This document shows, one piece after another, positions 9,133 to 17,583 of a stretch of 64,000 nucleotides of DNA. The stretch covers positions 382,217 to 446,216 of the forward strand of contig NZ_KE383991.1 in NCBI RefSeq assembly GCF_000423225.1, read 5' to 3'. Under the pieces are notes generated by a model. That model worked only from the letters and a program-made list of their open reading frames with translations, did no database searches and had not been told where the DNA came from. The first letter of the stretch is position 1; each line of letters begins with the position of its first letter. The translations under genes were made by a program, and so were the position numbers. Origin of the DNA: Kaistia adipata DSM 17808. GTDB taxonomy: Bacteria; Pseudomonadota; Alphaproteobacteria; Rhizobiales; Kaistiaceae.

Positions 9133-10740
9133 TCAGGCCACGCTCTCGGCGTAGCCGGCATTCGGCCTCAGGATCATGTCAGCCCCTTTTTCAGCGATCA
9201 TGATCGTGGCGGCATTGGTATTCGCACTCACCATCTTCGGCATCACCGAAGCATCGATCACCCTCAGCCCCTCCAGACCATGGACTTTCAATTTGGCATC
9301 AACTACGGCCATCGCATCAATACCCATCTTGCAGGTACCAACCGGATGGTACTGGGTGTGCGCCGACCGACGCACATAATCATCGATCTGAGCATCTGTC
9401 CTAACGTCACGTCCAGGGGAAACTTCAGTGCCGCGGTAGGGATCAAATGCCTTTTGCGTCAGGACGTCCCGACAAATCTTGATACCGTCGCGCAGAACCC
9501 GCACGTCTTCTTCGGCAGCCAGGTAGTTGGGATCGATCTCCGGGTGCTTCGTCGGATCGCTAGAACGAATCAGGACGGTCCCGACACTCTCGGGCCGCTG
9601 CACGTTGATGAGCGGCTGGTAGCCATGCAGTTCGTGCAGCGTCTTCCCGTGCTCGCCATACATGATCATGATGAAGTGATACTGGATGTCCGGGGCGACC
9701 AGATCCGGGCGGGTCTTCACGAAGCCGACGGCCTGGATGCCCGGATGAGCGATTGGACCGCTACGTGTCAGCGCGTAGCGCACCAGCGCCTTGGCAACAT
9801 TGAGGGGCTTCAGTTCACGCAGCAGCGAAATCGGCTGCGTGCATTGCTGCTGGATCTCGGTCGCGACATGGTCAGATAGGTTCTGGCCGACGCCCGGGAG
9901 CTCCTGCACAGTACGAATGCCGACGGAGCGCAGATGGTCACCATCACCGACACCGGAAAGCTGGAGGAGTTGCGGCGAGTTGATAGCGCCACCGGCGAGG
10001 ATCACTTCGGCGTCGGCGCGCACCACCTCGGTGCGGCCGTTGCGGACATATTCAACACCGACGGCGCGGCCGCCCACGATGAGGACGCGCGAGGCGAGCG
10101 CGCGGGTGATTACCTTGAGATTGGGGCGCGACAGCGCGGGCTTCAGATAGCAATAGGCGGTGCTGGCGCGGCGCCCATTCTTGATCGTACTGTCGAGCGG
10201 GCCAAACCCCTCCTGGCTCGACGCGTTGACGTCGGGGTTGCGCGGATAGCCCGCCTGAACACCTGCTTCCAGCCAAGCCCGCGCGAGCGGATGGAAGTCG
10301 TGCACGCGCGACGTATGCAGCGGTCCACTGCCGCCATGGAACTCGTCCTCGCCGAGCTCCCAATTCTCCGCGCGCTTGAAATAGGGCAGCACGTCCGAAT
10401 AGGACCAGCCGCGATTGCCCATCTGCGCCCAACCATCATAGTCGGAGGCATGCCCGCGAATATAGACCATGCCGTTGACTGAGCTGGATCCGCCGAGGAC
10501 CTTGCCGCGCGGCCACTGGAACGAACGGCCGCAGCAGTGCTTCTGCGGCACCGTATGGTAGCCCCAATCGACCGCGCCCGAGATCATCAGCTGCCGATAG
10601 CCGGCCGGCATGTGGATGAACGGATTGCTGTCGCGTCCGCCCGCCTCGATCAATATGACACTGGTGGAGGGATCCGCGCTCAGCCGGTTGGCGAGGACGC
10701 AGCCCGCGGAGCCCGCGCCCACAATCACGTAGTCAGTCAT
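9133..10740 (-). CDS. GMC-family FAD-dependent alcohol oxidoreductase (choline dehydrogenase-like)
   Basis: A 535-residue flavoprotein of the glucose-methanol-choline family. The N-terminal FAD motif is VIVGAGSAGCVLANRL, followed by GGSSSVNGMVYIRG. The C-terminal active-site histidine lies in TQYHPVGTCKMG, and the second conserved pair is in VSANTNAATIMIAEKGADMI. The family oxidises primary alcohols to aldehydes. With the aldehyde dehydrogenase at 13207 and the CoA-transferase at 11352 it would take an alcohol to an acyl-CoA. It is resolved from the SBP by 88 bp and belongs to the same minus-strand series. The true substrate is not evident. Confidence 0.92.
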   Translation of the reverse strand: MTDYVIVGAGSAGCVLANRLSADPSTSVILIEAGGRDSNPFIHMPAGYRQLMISGAVDWGYHTVPQKHCCGRSFQWPRGKVLGGSSSVNGMVYIRGHASDYDGWAQMGNRGWSYSDVLPYFKRAENWELGEDEFHGGSGPLHTSRVHDFHPLARAWLEAGVQAGYPRNPDVNASSQEGFGPLDSTIKNGRRASTAYCYLKPALSRPNLKVITRALASRVLIVGGRAVGVEYVRNGRTEVVRADAEVILAGGAINSPQLLQLSGVGDGDHLRSVGIRTVQELPGVGQNLSDHVATEIQQQCTQPISLLRELKPLNVAKALVRYALTRSGPIAHPGIQAVGFVKTRPDLVAPDIQYHFIMIMYGEHGKTLHELHGYQPLINVQRPESVGTVLIRSSDPTKHPEIDPNYLAAEEDVRVLRDGIKICRDVLTQKAFDPYRGTEVSPGRDVRTDAQIDDYVRRSAHTQYHPVGTCKMGIDAMAVVDAKLKVHGLEGLRVIDASVMPKMVSANTNAATIMIAEKGADMILRPNAGYAESVA

Positions 10741-10809
10741 GGTCCCTTCCTCCCGGTCGTGCGCTGCCCCTCCCAGTCGGGGACCGCCGCGGCACAGACG
10801 CCGAAGCGC

Positions 10810-11274
10810 CTACGCGGCTTCGCGCTCCGCACCCTCGTTCTTCACCCATTTCAGAAGATGTTCGCCCACCGCGACGAGGGTACCGTCCTGCTTATGAACG
10901 TCGACCTGTGCCCGCGTCCGGCGACGCTCCACATCGACTTCCTTGATCGTGTAGGTGACATTCACGGTGTCGCCGAAGAACACCGGACTCAAGAAACGAA
11001 CGCGGTCATAGCCGAGCGATACCGGCGTCGAATCGATGCCCTGTGACAGGCTGCGATCGATCATCAGCGTCGACGCGGTGGACATGAACCCGATGGTCAG
11101 CGCGCCATGCGCGATGCGATGGCCATAGACCGACTTCTTCATGAACTCCTCGTTGACGTGATTGCCCGAGAAGTCGCCGGTGATGCCGGCATATAGATAG
11201 ACATCGGCCTCGCTCACCGTCTTGGAGAAACGCACCGCGTCGCCAATCTCTGCATGCATCGATTTCGTCATCAT
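10810..11274 (-). CDS. MaoC-family dehydratase (enoyl-CoA hydratase-like)
   Basis: A 154-residue single hot-dog domain. The hydratase catalytic signature is clear: YAGITGDFSGNHVNEEF with conserved Asp and His, then YGHRIAHGAL. The family adds or removes water on CoA thioesters. ATG 11274 (MMTKSMHAEIGD) follows an AAGGACGAGG ribosome-binding site and is preferred to an upstream frame start at 11307. The position between a CoA-transferase and an alcohol oxidase suggests that the acyl-CoA made by the transferase is dehydrated or hydrated here. Confidence 0.9.
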   Translation of the reverse strand: MMTKSMHAEIGDAVRFSKTVSEADVYLYAGITGDFSGNHVNEEFMKKSVYGHRIAHGALTIGFMSTASTLMIDRSLSQGIDSTPVSLGYDRVRFLSPVFFGDTVNVTYTIKEVDVERRRTRAQVDVHKQDGTLVAVGEHLLKWVKNEGAEREAA

Positions 11275-11351
11275 GGCCTCGTCCTTGCCCGTTCCTGGGC
11301 CCTGCAAATCGAAGAATTGATGGACCGGGATCGAAACCGGGTCTCTGATCG

Positions 11352-12590
11352 CTACTCGGACCGAACGGGCCGCGCGCCGCGCGGCGCCTCGCCATCGACG
11401 ACGAATTCCCCGCCCACGATCCCGTCACGCAGCAGAGCGGCAATACCCGGTTCGTCGTAGCCAATCTCCGCCAGAACCTCGGCCGTCTGAGCACCGAGTT
11501 TCTGCGGCGGAAGCCGCACCTCCGGCGCCTGGCCATCATAGCGGACCGGGTGGGTGACCAGTGTCACGGGCGAGCCGGTCGAGCCCGGCACGGTGACGAA
11601 ATTGCCATTGTGGAGGACCTGAGGATCCTCGGCGAGCCGGCTATAGTCATTGACCGATGAATGCCAGATTCCGCGCTCGGCGAAGATCTTGCTCCACGCC
11701 TCGGTCGTCGCCTTCTTCAGTGCCCGCGCGATGCTCGCCGCAGCCTCCTCACGCCGGGCATAGGCCTCGGAACTGGGAACCCGCTCGATCTCGGGAATGT
11801 CGATGGCATCGGCGATCGCCTCCATCGTGCCGAGCGAGATGGCGATGAAGCTGTCGCGGGTCGCGTAGATTCCATAGGGCGCACCGTAGTACCAGCCCGA
11901 GATCCGACCGGTCTGACGAATGTCGTCATCGCGCGGACCGTTCATGTAGCAGACCAGCGATTCCATCTGCAGATCCAGCGCCGCGTTGAGCAGGCTGACG
12001 TCGACGCGACCGCCCTCACCGGAACGCTCACGCCGGAAGAGCGCGGCAAGAATGCCGGCGGCGAACAAAGCTGCCCCATGATGGTCGACCACGGAGACAC
12101 CGACGCCGCGCGGCCCATCCTCCTGCGTGCCGGTGATCGCGGCGAGGCCGGACATCGCCTGGACGATCAGATCCTGTCCAGGCCGCTTCGCATAGGGGCC
12201 GTCGGGACCGAAGCCGGACGCGGCGGCGTAGATGATGCGCGGATTGACCTTGCGGATGTCCTCATAGCCGAGGCCGAGCTTGTCCATGACGCCGGGCCGA
12301 TAGTTCTCGGCCACGACATCGGCGCTCTCCACCAGCTTGCGCGCGATCGCCAGGCCCTCGGGATTCTTGAGATCCAGGGCGAGGCTGCGCTTGTTCCGGT
12401 TGCCCGTGAGTTGCAGCATGGTCTGCCCGTCGAGGAAGCGGTTCGCCCCGCCCCATTTGCGCTGGAATGCCCCTTCGACCGGCTCTACCGCGATAACGTC
12501 CGCACCAAGATCCGCGAGGAACTGGATGCCGACCGGACCCATCAGGAAGTGATTGAAGCTGACGATCCGAATGCCCTCGAGATGACGCAC
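11352..12590 (-). CDS. CaiB/BaiF family III acyl-CoA transferase
   Basis: A 412-residue family III CoA-transferase: RHLEGIRIVSFNHFLMGPVG at the N-terminus, ADLGADVIAVEPVEG, NRNKRSLALDLK and ASGFGPDGPYAKRPGQD with the catalytic aspartate. The complete small domain is followed by VTHPVRYDG. I place the start at GTG 12590, just after GGAGGGGCA; an alternative TTG at 12605 would lie upstream of that ribosome-binding site. A predicted promoter (12634-12662) and a LacI-type operator (12616-12629) lie immediately upstream, so this is probably the first gene of the operon running down to the LacI gene. A broken paralogue sits at 2180-3043. Confidence 0.93.
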   Translation of the reverse strand: MRHLEGIRIVSFNHFLMGPVGIQFLADLGADVIAVEPVEGAFQRKWGGANRFLDGQTMLQLTGNRNKRSLALDLKNPEGLAIARKLVESADVVAENYRPGVMDKLGLGYEDIRKVNPRIIYAAASGFGPDGPYAKRPGQDLIVQAMSGLAAITGTQEDGPRGVGVSVVDHHGAALFAAGILAALFRRERSGEGGRVDVSLLNAALDLQMESLVCYMNGPRDDDIRQTGRISGWYYGAPYGIYATRDSFIAISLGTMEAIADAIDIPEIERVPSSEAYARREEAAASIARALKKATTEAWSKIFAERGIWHSSVNDYSRLAEDPQVLHNGNFVTVPGSTGSPVTLVTHPVRYDGQAPEVRLPPQKLGAQTAEVLAEIGYDEPGIAALLRDGIVGGEFVVDGEAPRGARPVRSE

Positions 12591-12615
12591 TGCCCCTCCG
12601 AACAAATTCGTTTTC

Positions 12616-12629
12616 TGAAAGCGATTTCA
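12616..12629. promoter_or_regulatory. LacI-family operator TGAAAGCGATTTCA
   Basis: Arms TGAAA/TTTCA around a central CG. It begins 4 bp downstream of the predicted -10 of the minus-strand promoter for the CoA-transferase operon, that is at about +1, where a repressor would block transcription. The same box occurs at 12827 and 16639. Centre-to-centre distance to the 12827 box is 212 bp, about 20 helical turns, compatible with looping. Confidence 0.72.
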
Positions 12630-12633
12630 TAGA

Positions 12634-12662
12634 CGCATACCGCAACTACTCCCGCGTGGCAA
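12634..12662 (-). promoter_or_regulatory. Predicted sigma-70-type promoter of the CoA-transferase/transporter operon
   Basis: On the minus strand, TTGCCA (12657-12662) and TATGCG (12634-12639) are separated by 17 bp. Initiation would fall inside the operator at 12616-12629, about 30-40 bp before the GTG start. The -10 is weak, but the coincidence with the operator supports it. Confidence 0.5.
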
Positions 12663-12791
12663 TGGCCGCAACCAGGACCCTTCCGCCGCAACGCGATACT
12701 GACAACGGCTGCGTTGCGGCTCAACCCGAAACGCAGCGTCTCCCTTCCCTATCTCCGGAAGCCAAGGACAGCCAAATCCTGCGATCGAACA

Positions 12792-12820
12792 TTGCAACGC
12801 CGACGCAAAGTCGGTAGCAT
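12792..12820 (+). promoter_or_regulatory. Predicted promoter of the aldehyde dehydrogenase gene
   Basis: TTGCAA (12792-12797) and TAGCAT (12815-12820) with a 17-bp spacer. Initiation near 12827 would fall at the first base of the operator at 12827-12842. The transcript would carry an untranslated leader of about 380 bases to the ATG at 13207. I see no gene or recognised riboswitch in that leader (12843-13206). Confidence 0.5.
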
Positions 12821-12826
12821 CTCGAA

Positions 12827-12842
12827 ATGAAATCGGTTTCAT
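12827..12842. promoter_or_regulatory. LacI-family operator ATGAAATCGGTTTCAT
   Basis: Six-base arms ATGAAA/TTTCAT around TCGG, with the central CG of LacI-type sites. It sits at the predicted +1 of the plus-strand promoter that reads toward the aldehyde dehydrogenase, in the divergent region shared with the CoA-transferase operon. Confidence 0.72.
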
Positions 12843-13206
12843 TACTCGCTTCGCTGACACAGCAATTCTGCGCGCAGCGCGACAGGATGAAACCTGCGAA
12901 AGCTGCCTGCACGACGCAGGCGACACGCCATGCGAGCAGGAACGACAAGCGCGAAAGTAGCCAACAGGTCAGGAAGGAGCGCGTTCTATCCGAAGGATGA
13001 CGACGGCGTGACGCTCGAGCGCGAGGTCGGCGCGGCGACACGGCCTATGCCGGCGAACACATCCTGAGATGGGCGATCCGACGGCGAAGAACACAGCCAA
13101 GGCCGGGCCGGGAGGGGAATGGGCGCGTTTGCAGTTCGCCAACGATAGAGCGGGTCGTCCAGCGATCCGCCCCTCGCGCCTCAAGTACTCAGCAAGGAAC
13201 GCACCG

Positions 13207-14688
13207 ATGAACCAAGTTTCGACCACCCGCGACTACGGCCACCATCTGGCCGGCGCCGACCAGACCCCAGCGAAGACGATCGAGCGCGCCTCCCCCGCGA
13301 CGGGCCGCCTCGTGGCGCGCTTCGCCGAGGGAACCGCGGCGGATGCAGCCGCCGCCATCGCCGATGCGCGTGAAGCCTTCGACAATGGCCCCTGGCCGCA
13401 GATGACCGGCATGGAGCGCGCCGCCGTCGTGCGGCGCTGGGCCGATCTGATCGAGGAGAATCTGGAGCGCCTCGCCCGCATCGAGGTCGACGAGGTCGGC
13501 AAGCCGATCCGCCAGGCGCGCAGCGACCTGCACAACGTCGTCTCGCTCACACACTTCGCCGCCGGCCTCGCGATGCAGGTGCATGGCGAGGCCTACACCA
13601 ATCTTGGCTCGCAGAAAGCAGGCTGGATCCACCGCGAGCCGGTCGGTGTCGTCGGCATGATCATCCCGTGGAACTTCCCGGCGCTGATCTTCGCCCAGAA
13701 GGCACCCTTCGCCCTCGCGGCCGGCTGCACCATTGTGGTGAAACCGTCCGAGTTCACCTCTGGCACGGCGCTCGAACTCGCCCGCCTCGGCGCGATCGCC
13801 GGCCTGCCGGACGGCGCCCTCTCCGTCGTGACCGGCTATGGCGACCCGGTCGGCGAGACGATTGTCAAGAGCCCCGACGTCGACTTCGTCTCCTTTACCG
13901 GCTCGACCGCTGTTGGCCGCCGCATCCTCGCCAACTCGGCCGAAACGCTGAAGCGCGTCTCGCTCGAGCTGGGCGGCAAGTCGGCCAACATCGTCTTCGC
14001 CGACGCCGATCTGGAGGACGCCATAGACGGCTCTCTCTACGGCATATTTTATAACCAAGGCGAATGCTGCTGCTCGGCGACGCGACTGCTCGTCGACGAG
14101 GCCATCGCCGACGATTTCGTCGAGCGCCTCGTGGCGCGCGCCCGGGCGCTGAAGCTCGGCGACGTGCATGCCGACAACGCCGATGTCGGCGCAATGATCA
14201 GCGACAGGCATTTCGACAAAGTCTGCTCCTACCTCGACAAGGGCAAGGCCGAGGGCGCGACACTGCGGCTCGGCGGCGGGGCCAGCGAGAAAACGGACGG
14301 CCTGTTCGTGCAGCCGACCATCTTCGACAACGTCACGAGCGACATGACGATCTTCCGCGAGGAGATCTTCGGACCGGTGCTGTCGATCGTCCGCTTCAAG
14401 GACAAGGACGAGGCCGTCCGCATTGCCAACGACACCGCCTATGGTCTCGCCAGCTCGCTGTGGACCAAGAACTTCGACACGGCGCACCAGATCACGCCGA
14501 AGCTGCGCAGCGGCTCGGTCTGGATCAACACGACGATCGACGGCGCGCCGCAGATGCCATTCGGCGGCTACAAGGCCTCCGGCTTCGGCCGCGAAATGGG
14601 TCAAGCGGGCTTCGACGAGTTCACCAACATCAAGACGGTGTTTGCCCATCTCGGCAAGCGCGAGCCCTACTATCCCCAGAAGGGATGA
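13207..14688 (+). CDS. NAD(P)-dependent aldehyde dehydrogenase
   Basis: A 493-residue enzyme of the aldehyde dehydrogenase superfamily that would oxidise an aldehyde to the acid. Features are the cofactor-binding PWNFPALIFAQKAPFALAAG, the glutamate motif LELGGKSANIVF, a catalytic cysteine at about residue 288 within an unusual CCC run (NQGECCCSATR), and the C-terminal PFGGYKASGFGREMG. ATG 13207 follows AAGGAAC and gives the family-typical N-terminus; a longer open frame begins at 13069. It is transcribed away from the CoA-transferase operon from a shared regulatory region and ends at a strong terminator. It probably takes the product of the GMC oxidase at 9133. Confidence 0.95.
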   Translation: MNQVSTTRDYGHHLAGADQTPAKTIERASPATGRLVARFAEGTAADAAAAIADAREAFDNGPWPQMTGMERAAVVRRWADLIEENLERLARIEVDEVGKPIRQARSDLHNVVSLTHFAAGLAMQVHGEAYTNLGSQKAGWIHREPVGVVGMIIPWNFPALIFAQKAPFALAAGCTIVVKPSEFTSGTALELARLGAIAGLPDGALSVVTGYGDPVGETIVKSPDVDFVSFTGSTAVGRRILANSAETLKRVSLELGGKSANIVFADADLEDAIDGSLYGIFYNQGECCCSATRLLVDEAIADDFVERLVARARALKLGDVHADNADVGAMISDRHFDKVCSYLDKGKAEGATLRLGGGASEKTDGLFVQPTIFDNVTSDMTIFREEIFGPVLSIVRFKDKDEAVRIANDTAYGLASSLWTKNFDTAHQITPKLRSGSVWINTTIDGAPQMPFGGYKASGFGREMGQAGFDEFTNIKTVFAHLGKREPYYPQKG

Positions 14689-14743
14689 TCTCCCCGGGGC
14701 CGGAGACCTCCCGCTCCCGCTAGAACCCCGGCCCCGAACTCAA

Positions 14744-14775
14744 GGGCGCTACGATGCCTCGTAGCGCCCCTTTTT
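14744..14775 (+). terminator. Rho-independent terminator after the aldehyde dehydrogenase
   Basis: A perfect 11-bp stem GGGCGCTACGA / TCGTAGCGCCC with a TGCC loop, followed by C and TTTTT (14771-14775). It is the best intrinsic terminator in the window and ends the plus-strand transcript before the convergent flavoprotein gene. Confidence 0.92.
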
Positions 14776-14832
14776 GCCCCCAACGGGCGGCAGCGCCTCC
14801 GACAACGGAAGCGCCCCCCGGCGAGCCGCCCT

Positions 14833-16563
14833 CTAGAGATCGCCCAGGCGGGCGCGGAAGAAGCCGTGCTCGGCATGGCGATCGAGCAGGATGTTCTGCG
14901 CAAAAGCCGGGTCACGCGCCGGACAGTCCTCGCGATAGTGGCTACCCCGGCTCTCGGGACGCGCCAGCGCCGCGAGCGCCATCAGCTCCCCCACCGCGAT
15001 GAGGTTGCCGAGCTCCAGCGCCTGGACGACATCCGCCGGGGTCTCGATGCGCGCCGTTTCGTCAAGCTCTTGGCGTAGCGCCGCGCATTCCTCGCGAAAG
15101 GCCAGCAACCCTTGCTCGTCGCGCAGGATCAGCAGATGGCGGTTGGCGGCAATCTGCAGCCGCTGCCGCAACACGGCGAGATCCTGCGTCGCGCCCGCCG
15201 CGGGGCCGCTCGGCAGAGCGTCATGCCCCTCGAGCGGATCGGCGATCATCCGGTGATCGATCGCGCGGGCGCGCGCAGCGGCCGCGCGGCCGGCACGACC
15301 GCCGAACACCTGGCATGTCACCGACATGTTGCCGCCGAGACGGTCCGCGCCATGCGGCCCCGCCGCCACCTCGCCGGCCGCGAACAGGCCCCTGATGTTG
15401 GACTGGGCATCCTGGTCGATCCGCAGGCCGCCATTGATCGCATGCGCCGAGCAGGTGATCTCGACCTTGTCCTTGCTCAGATCGGTGCCACGCTCCTTGT
15501 ACCAGTCATAGGTCAGCGGCCACATGCGGGCGACGCTGCGACTCTGGTCCTGGAGAATGGAATCGAGGTCGTCATGAATGAAGTCGAGCCATAGCCCGCC
15601 CTTGTCCGTGCCCCTGCCCTCGTTGATCGCCTTCTGGATCGAGATCTCGATGAAGCGTGAGATGTCGCTCGAGCTGAACGGAAAGTGGCGCTGCTTCTCG
15701 GCGATCACCGCCGCGATACTCAGCCCCTCCGGCAGATAGTCGGACAGGAACGGCCGCCCGTCGCGATCCGAAAGGTTGGGGCGCGCATCCCAGAGATAGT
15801 TACCGAACAGGTTGACGAATGGATCGATGATCGAGACGCCGGCCTGCATGAACTCCATGTTGACGAGATGCGCGCCAGCGCGGTGCGCCATGGCGTATCC
15901 GTCGCCGGTGATGTCCGAGGGGTAGAGATTGGTACGGAAGAGCTGGCTCGCCCCACCGGTGGTCAGGATCGTCGCCTTGGCCCGGATCACCACCAGCTCG
16001 CCTCTGGCATCGACCGCGACCGCCCCGAGACACTCGCCGTCGCGCACGATCAGGTCCTTGATCATCAGCCGATCGAGCGCAGACAGGCCGCGCCGCGTCG
16101 CCTCCGAGCCGAGCGCCTTCACGATCGGCTTGAAATGGTCCTTGATGACGTGCGAGCGCGGCCTCGACGAGAAGCAGGCCTGGAACGTCAGATAGGGTGC
16201 CCCCTCCCGCTCGCATGTACGCTCGAAATGGACGCCATAGCCCTCCAGATAGCGCAGGGCCGCCTCGGCCTCGTCCGCCAGGATCGCGGAGAGCCGGGGA
16301 TCCGACATGCCCTGCCCGGCCGCAAGAATGTCCTTCAGGAAGGCATCGGGACCGTCGTCAGGGTCGCCGGCGCCGTCGGGAACGTTGAAGGCACCGACTT
16401 CGGCGACGCTGTGGAAGGTCGCGCCGCTCCGCCGAAACTCGCCCTTGATGACGACCGTGACCTCGGCGCCACCTTCCTGCGCCTCCAGCGCCGCGCGCAA
16501 AGCCGCCCCGCCGCTCCCGATCACGAGAACGTCGGTCCTGATCTCCCTCACATGCTGGGGCAT
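14833..16563 (-). CDS. FAD-dependent fumarate reductase/succinate dehydrogenase-type flavoprotein
   Basis: A 576-residue protein of the FrdA/SdhA/NadB family. It opens with an FAD dinucleotide motif VLVIGSGGAALRAALEA (about residues 12-28). It carries substrate-domain features (FHSVAEVGAFN, SAHAINGGLRID), the FAD-binding RLGGNMSVTCQVFGGRAG, and the helical C-terminal domain with SRGSHYREDCPARD. ATG 16563 follows AAGGAC; the longer open frame to 16743 runs through the operator and promoter. No iron-sulfur or membrane-anchor subunit is next to it, so it is probably a soluble oxidoreductase for an unsaturated or keto acid rather than a respiratory complex. The operator at 16639 places it in the LacI regulon. 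Confidence 0.9.
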   Translation of the reverse strand: MPQHVREIRTDVLVIGSGGAALRAALEAQEGGAEVTVVIKGEFRRSGATFHSVAEVGAFNVPDGAGDPDDGPDAFLKDILAAGQGMSDPRLSAILADEAEAALRYLEGYGVHFERTCEREGAPYLTFQACFSSRPRSHVIKDHFKPIVKALGSEATRRGLSALDRLMIKDLIVRDGECLGAVAVDARGELVVIRAKATILTTGGASQLFRTNLYPSDITGDGYAMAHRAGAHLVNMEFMQAGVSIIDPFVNLFGNYLWDARPNLSDRDGRPFLSDYLPEGLSIAAVIAEKQRHFPFSSSDISRFIEISIQKAINEGRGTDKGGLWLDFIHDDLDSILQDQSRSVARMWPLTYDWYKERGTDLSKDKVEITCSAHAINGGLRIDQDAQSNIRGLFAAGEVAAGPHGADRLGGNMSVTCQVFGGRAGRAAAARARAIDHRMIADPLEGHDALPSGPAAGATQDLAVLRQRLQIAANRHLLILRDEQGLLAFREECAALRQELDETARIETPADVVQALELGNLIAVGELMALAALARPESRGSHYREDCPARDPAFAQNILLDRHAEHGFFRARLGDL

Positions 16564-16638
16564 CCATGTCCTTTCCCGCCGACACCGGCGGACGGCCGGT
16601 CGGCGGCCAAGAGAACGATCACGACGATAGTTGAGAAC

Positions 16639-16650
16639 GAAAGCGATTTC
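16639..16650. promoter_or_regulatory. LacI-family operator GAAAGCGATTTC
   Basis: Same core as the boxes at 12616 and 12827, lying at the predicted start of transcription of the FrdA-like gene and 210 bp upstream of the divergent SIS gene. It extends the putative regulon across 13 kb. Confidence 0.68.
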
Positions 16651-16656
16651 ATAAAT

Positions 16657-16685
16657 GATATAGCCAATCGCGACGGCAAGGGCAA
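16657..16685 (-). promoter_or_regulatory. Predicted promoter of the FrdA-like flavoprotein gene
   Basis: On the minus strand, TTGCCC (16680-16685), a 17-bp spacer and TATATC (16657-16662). Initiation would fall in the operator at 16639-16650, the same geometry as the CoA-transferase promoter. Confidence 0.5.
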
Positions 16686-16860
16686 TCGGCGCATCCGGCG
16701 GGACCACGTGCGGTTTGTCCTGCCGCGACCGCTCCGGCCACACCCGACGATCATCACGTCTGAGAGCGGCGACTTTGGCGCGATCATGCTTTGCAGTGCG
16801 ACGGCCGCCTGTGCTTCACTCGATCCGGGAACCGATCCCGCCGCAGGAGGAAACCAAGAA

Positions 16861-17427
16861 GTGAACAGCGTCAGCAGCAGCCCCTATCAAGGCGCCCTGA
16901 AGGAGCTTGAAAGCGTCTTCAGTCGCCTCGACGACGCCAAGGTCGACGAAGTCGTGGACGTCATCGCGAAGGCCAGGAGCACGGTGGTGTTCGGCGGCGG
17001 GCGCGAGCGCCTGCAGATCATGGGCTTCGCCATGCGCCTCTATCACATGGGCGTGCCGGTCGCCGTCGAAGGCGACATGACGACCCCACCGGTCGGCCCT
17101 GGCGATGTTTTCCTCGTCACGGTCGGCCCCGGCGAGATCTCCACGGCGCTGGCGCTGATCGGCGTGGCCAAGGCAGCCGGCGCGACGGTCGTCGTGATCA
17201 CCGCACAGCCGAATGGCCGGGCCCCACGCATGGCCGACCTGGTGCTCCACCTGCCGGCCCAAACCATGGCCGACGACCAGGGCGCGGCGAAGACCTCCAT
17301 CCTCCCGATGGGCTCGCTCTATGAGGGCGCGCTCTTCGTTCTCTTCGAGATCATGGTGCTGAAGCTGCGTGAGCGCGTCGCAATCACACCGGAGGCGATG
17401 CGCGCCCGGCACACGAACCTGGAATAG
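16861..17427 (+). CDS. SIS-domain sugar isomerase (6-phospho-3-hexuloisomerase-like)
   Basis: A 188-residue single SIS (sugar isomerase) domain: VVFGGGRERLQIMGFAMRLYHMG, GDVFLVTVGPGEISTALALIGVAKAAGA, then a C-terminal helix LYEGALFVLFEIMVLKLRERV. This resembles the hexuloisomerase HxlB subgroup, but no hexulose-phosphate synthase is present, so the ketose phosphate it acts on is unknown. The start is GTG 16861, fixed by the strong AGGAGGAAA upstream. It is divergent from the FrdA-like gene and may share its operator region. Confidence 0.85.
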   Translation: MNSVSSSPYQGALKELESVFSRLDDAKVDEVVDVIAKARSTVVFGGGRERLQIMGFAMRLYHMGVPVAVEGDMTTPPVGPGDVFLVTVGPGEISTALALIGVAKAAGATVVVITAQPNGRAPRMADLVLHLPAQTMADDQGAAKTSILPMGSLYEGALFVLFEIMVLKLRERVAITPEAMRARHTNLE

Positions 17428-17501
17428 GTCCGAGGCGGCCACACAGGCCCTGTCTCAAGCACTACGCCGGCGCGAGCCGGCGAAGCGCCTCGCGATCCAG
17501 A

Positions 17502-17535
17502 GGTGGCGAAGCGAAGGTGTCCCCGCTTCGCCACC
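17502..17535. terminator. Strong hairpin between convergent genes, putative bidirectional terminator
   Basis: Perfect 12-bp stem GGTGGCGAAGCG / CGCTTCGCCACC with a 10-base loop, located between the convergent SIS and enolase-superfamily genes. There is no long T-tract, so intrinsic termination is plausible but unproven. Confidence 0.6.
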
Positions 17536-17583
17536 CGGCCCCCCGCCCCCCCTGGATCGAACTTCGAAGAATTGCGGGCCGCG

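Noticed and set aside
13189-14649. 486-codon open frame antisense to the aldehyde dehydrogenase
   Set aside because: Mirror frame of a strongly coding gene in GC-rich DNA; no recognisable protein features or ribosome-binding site.
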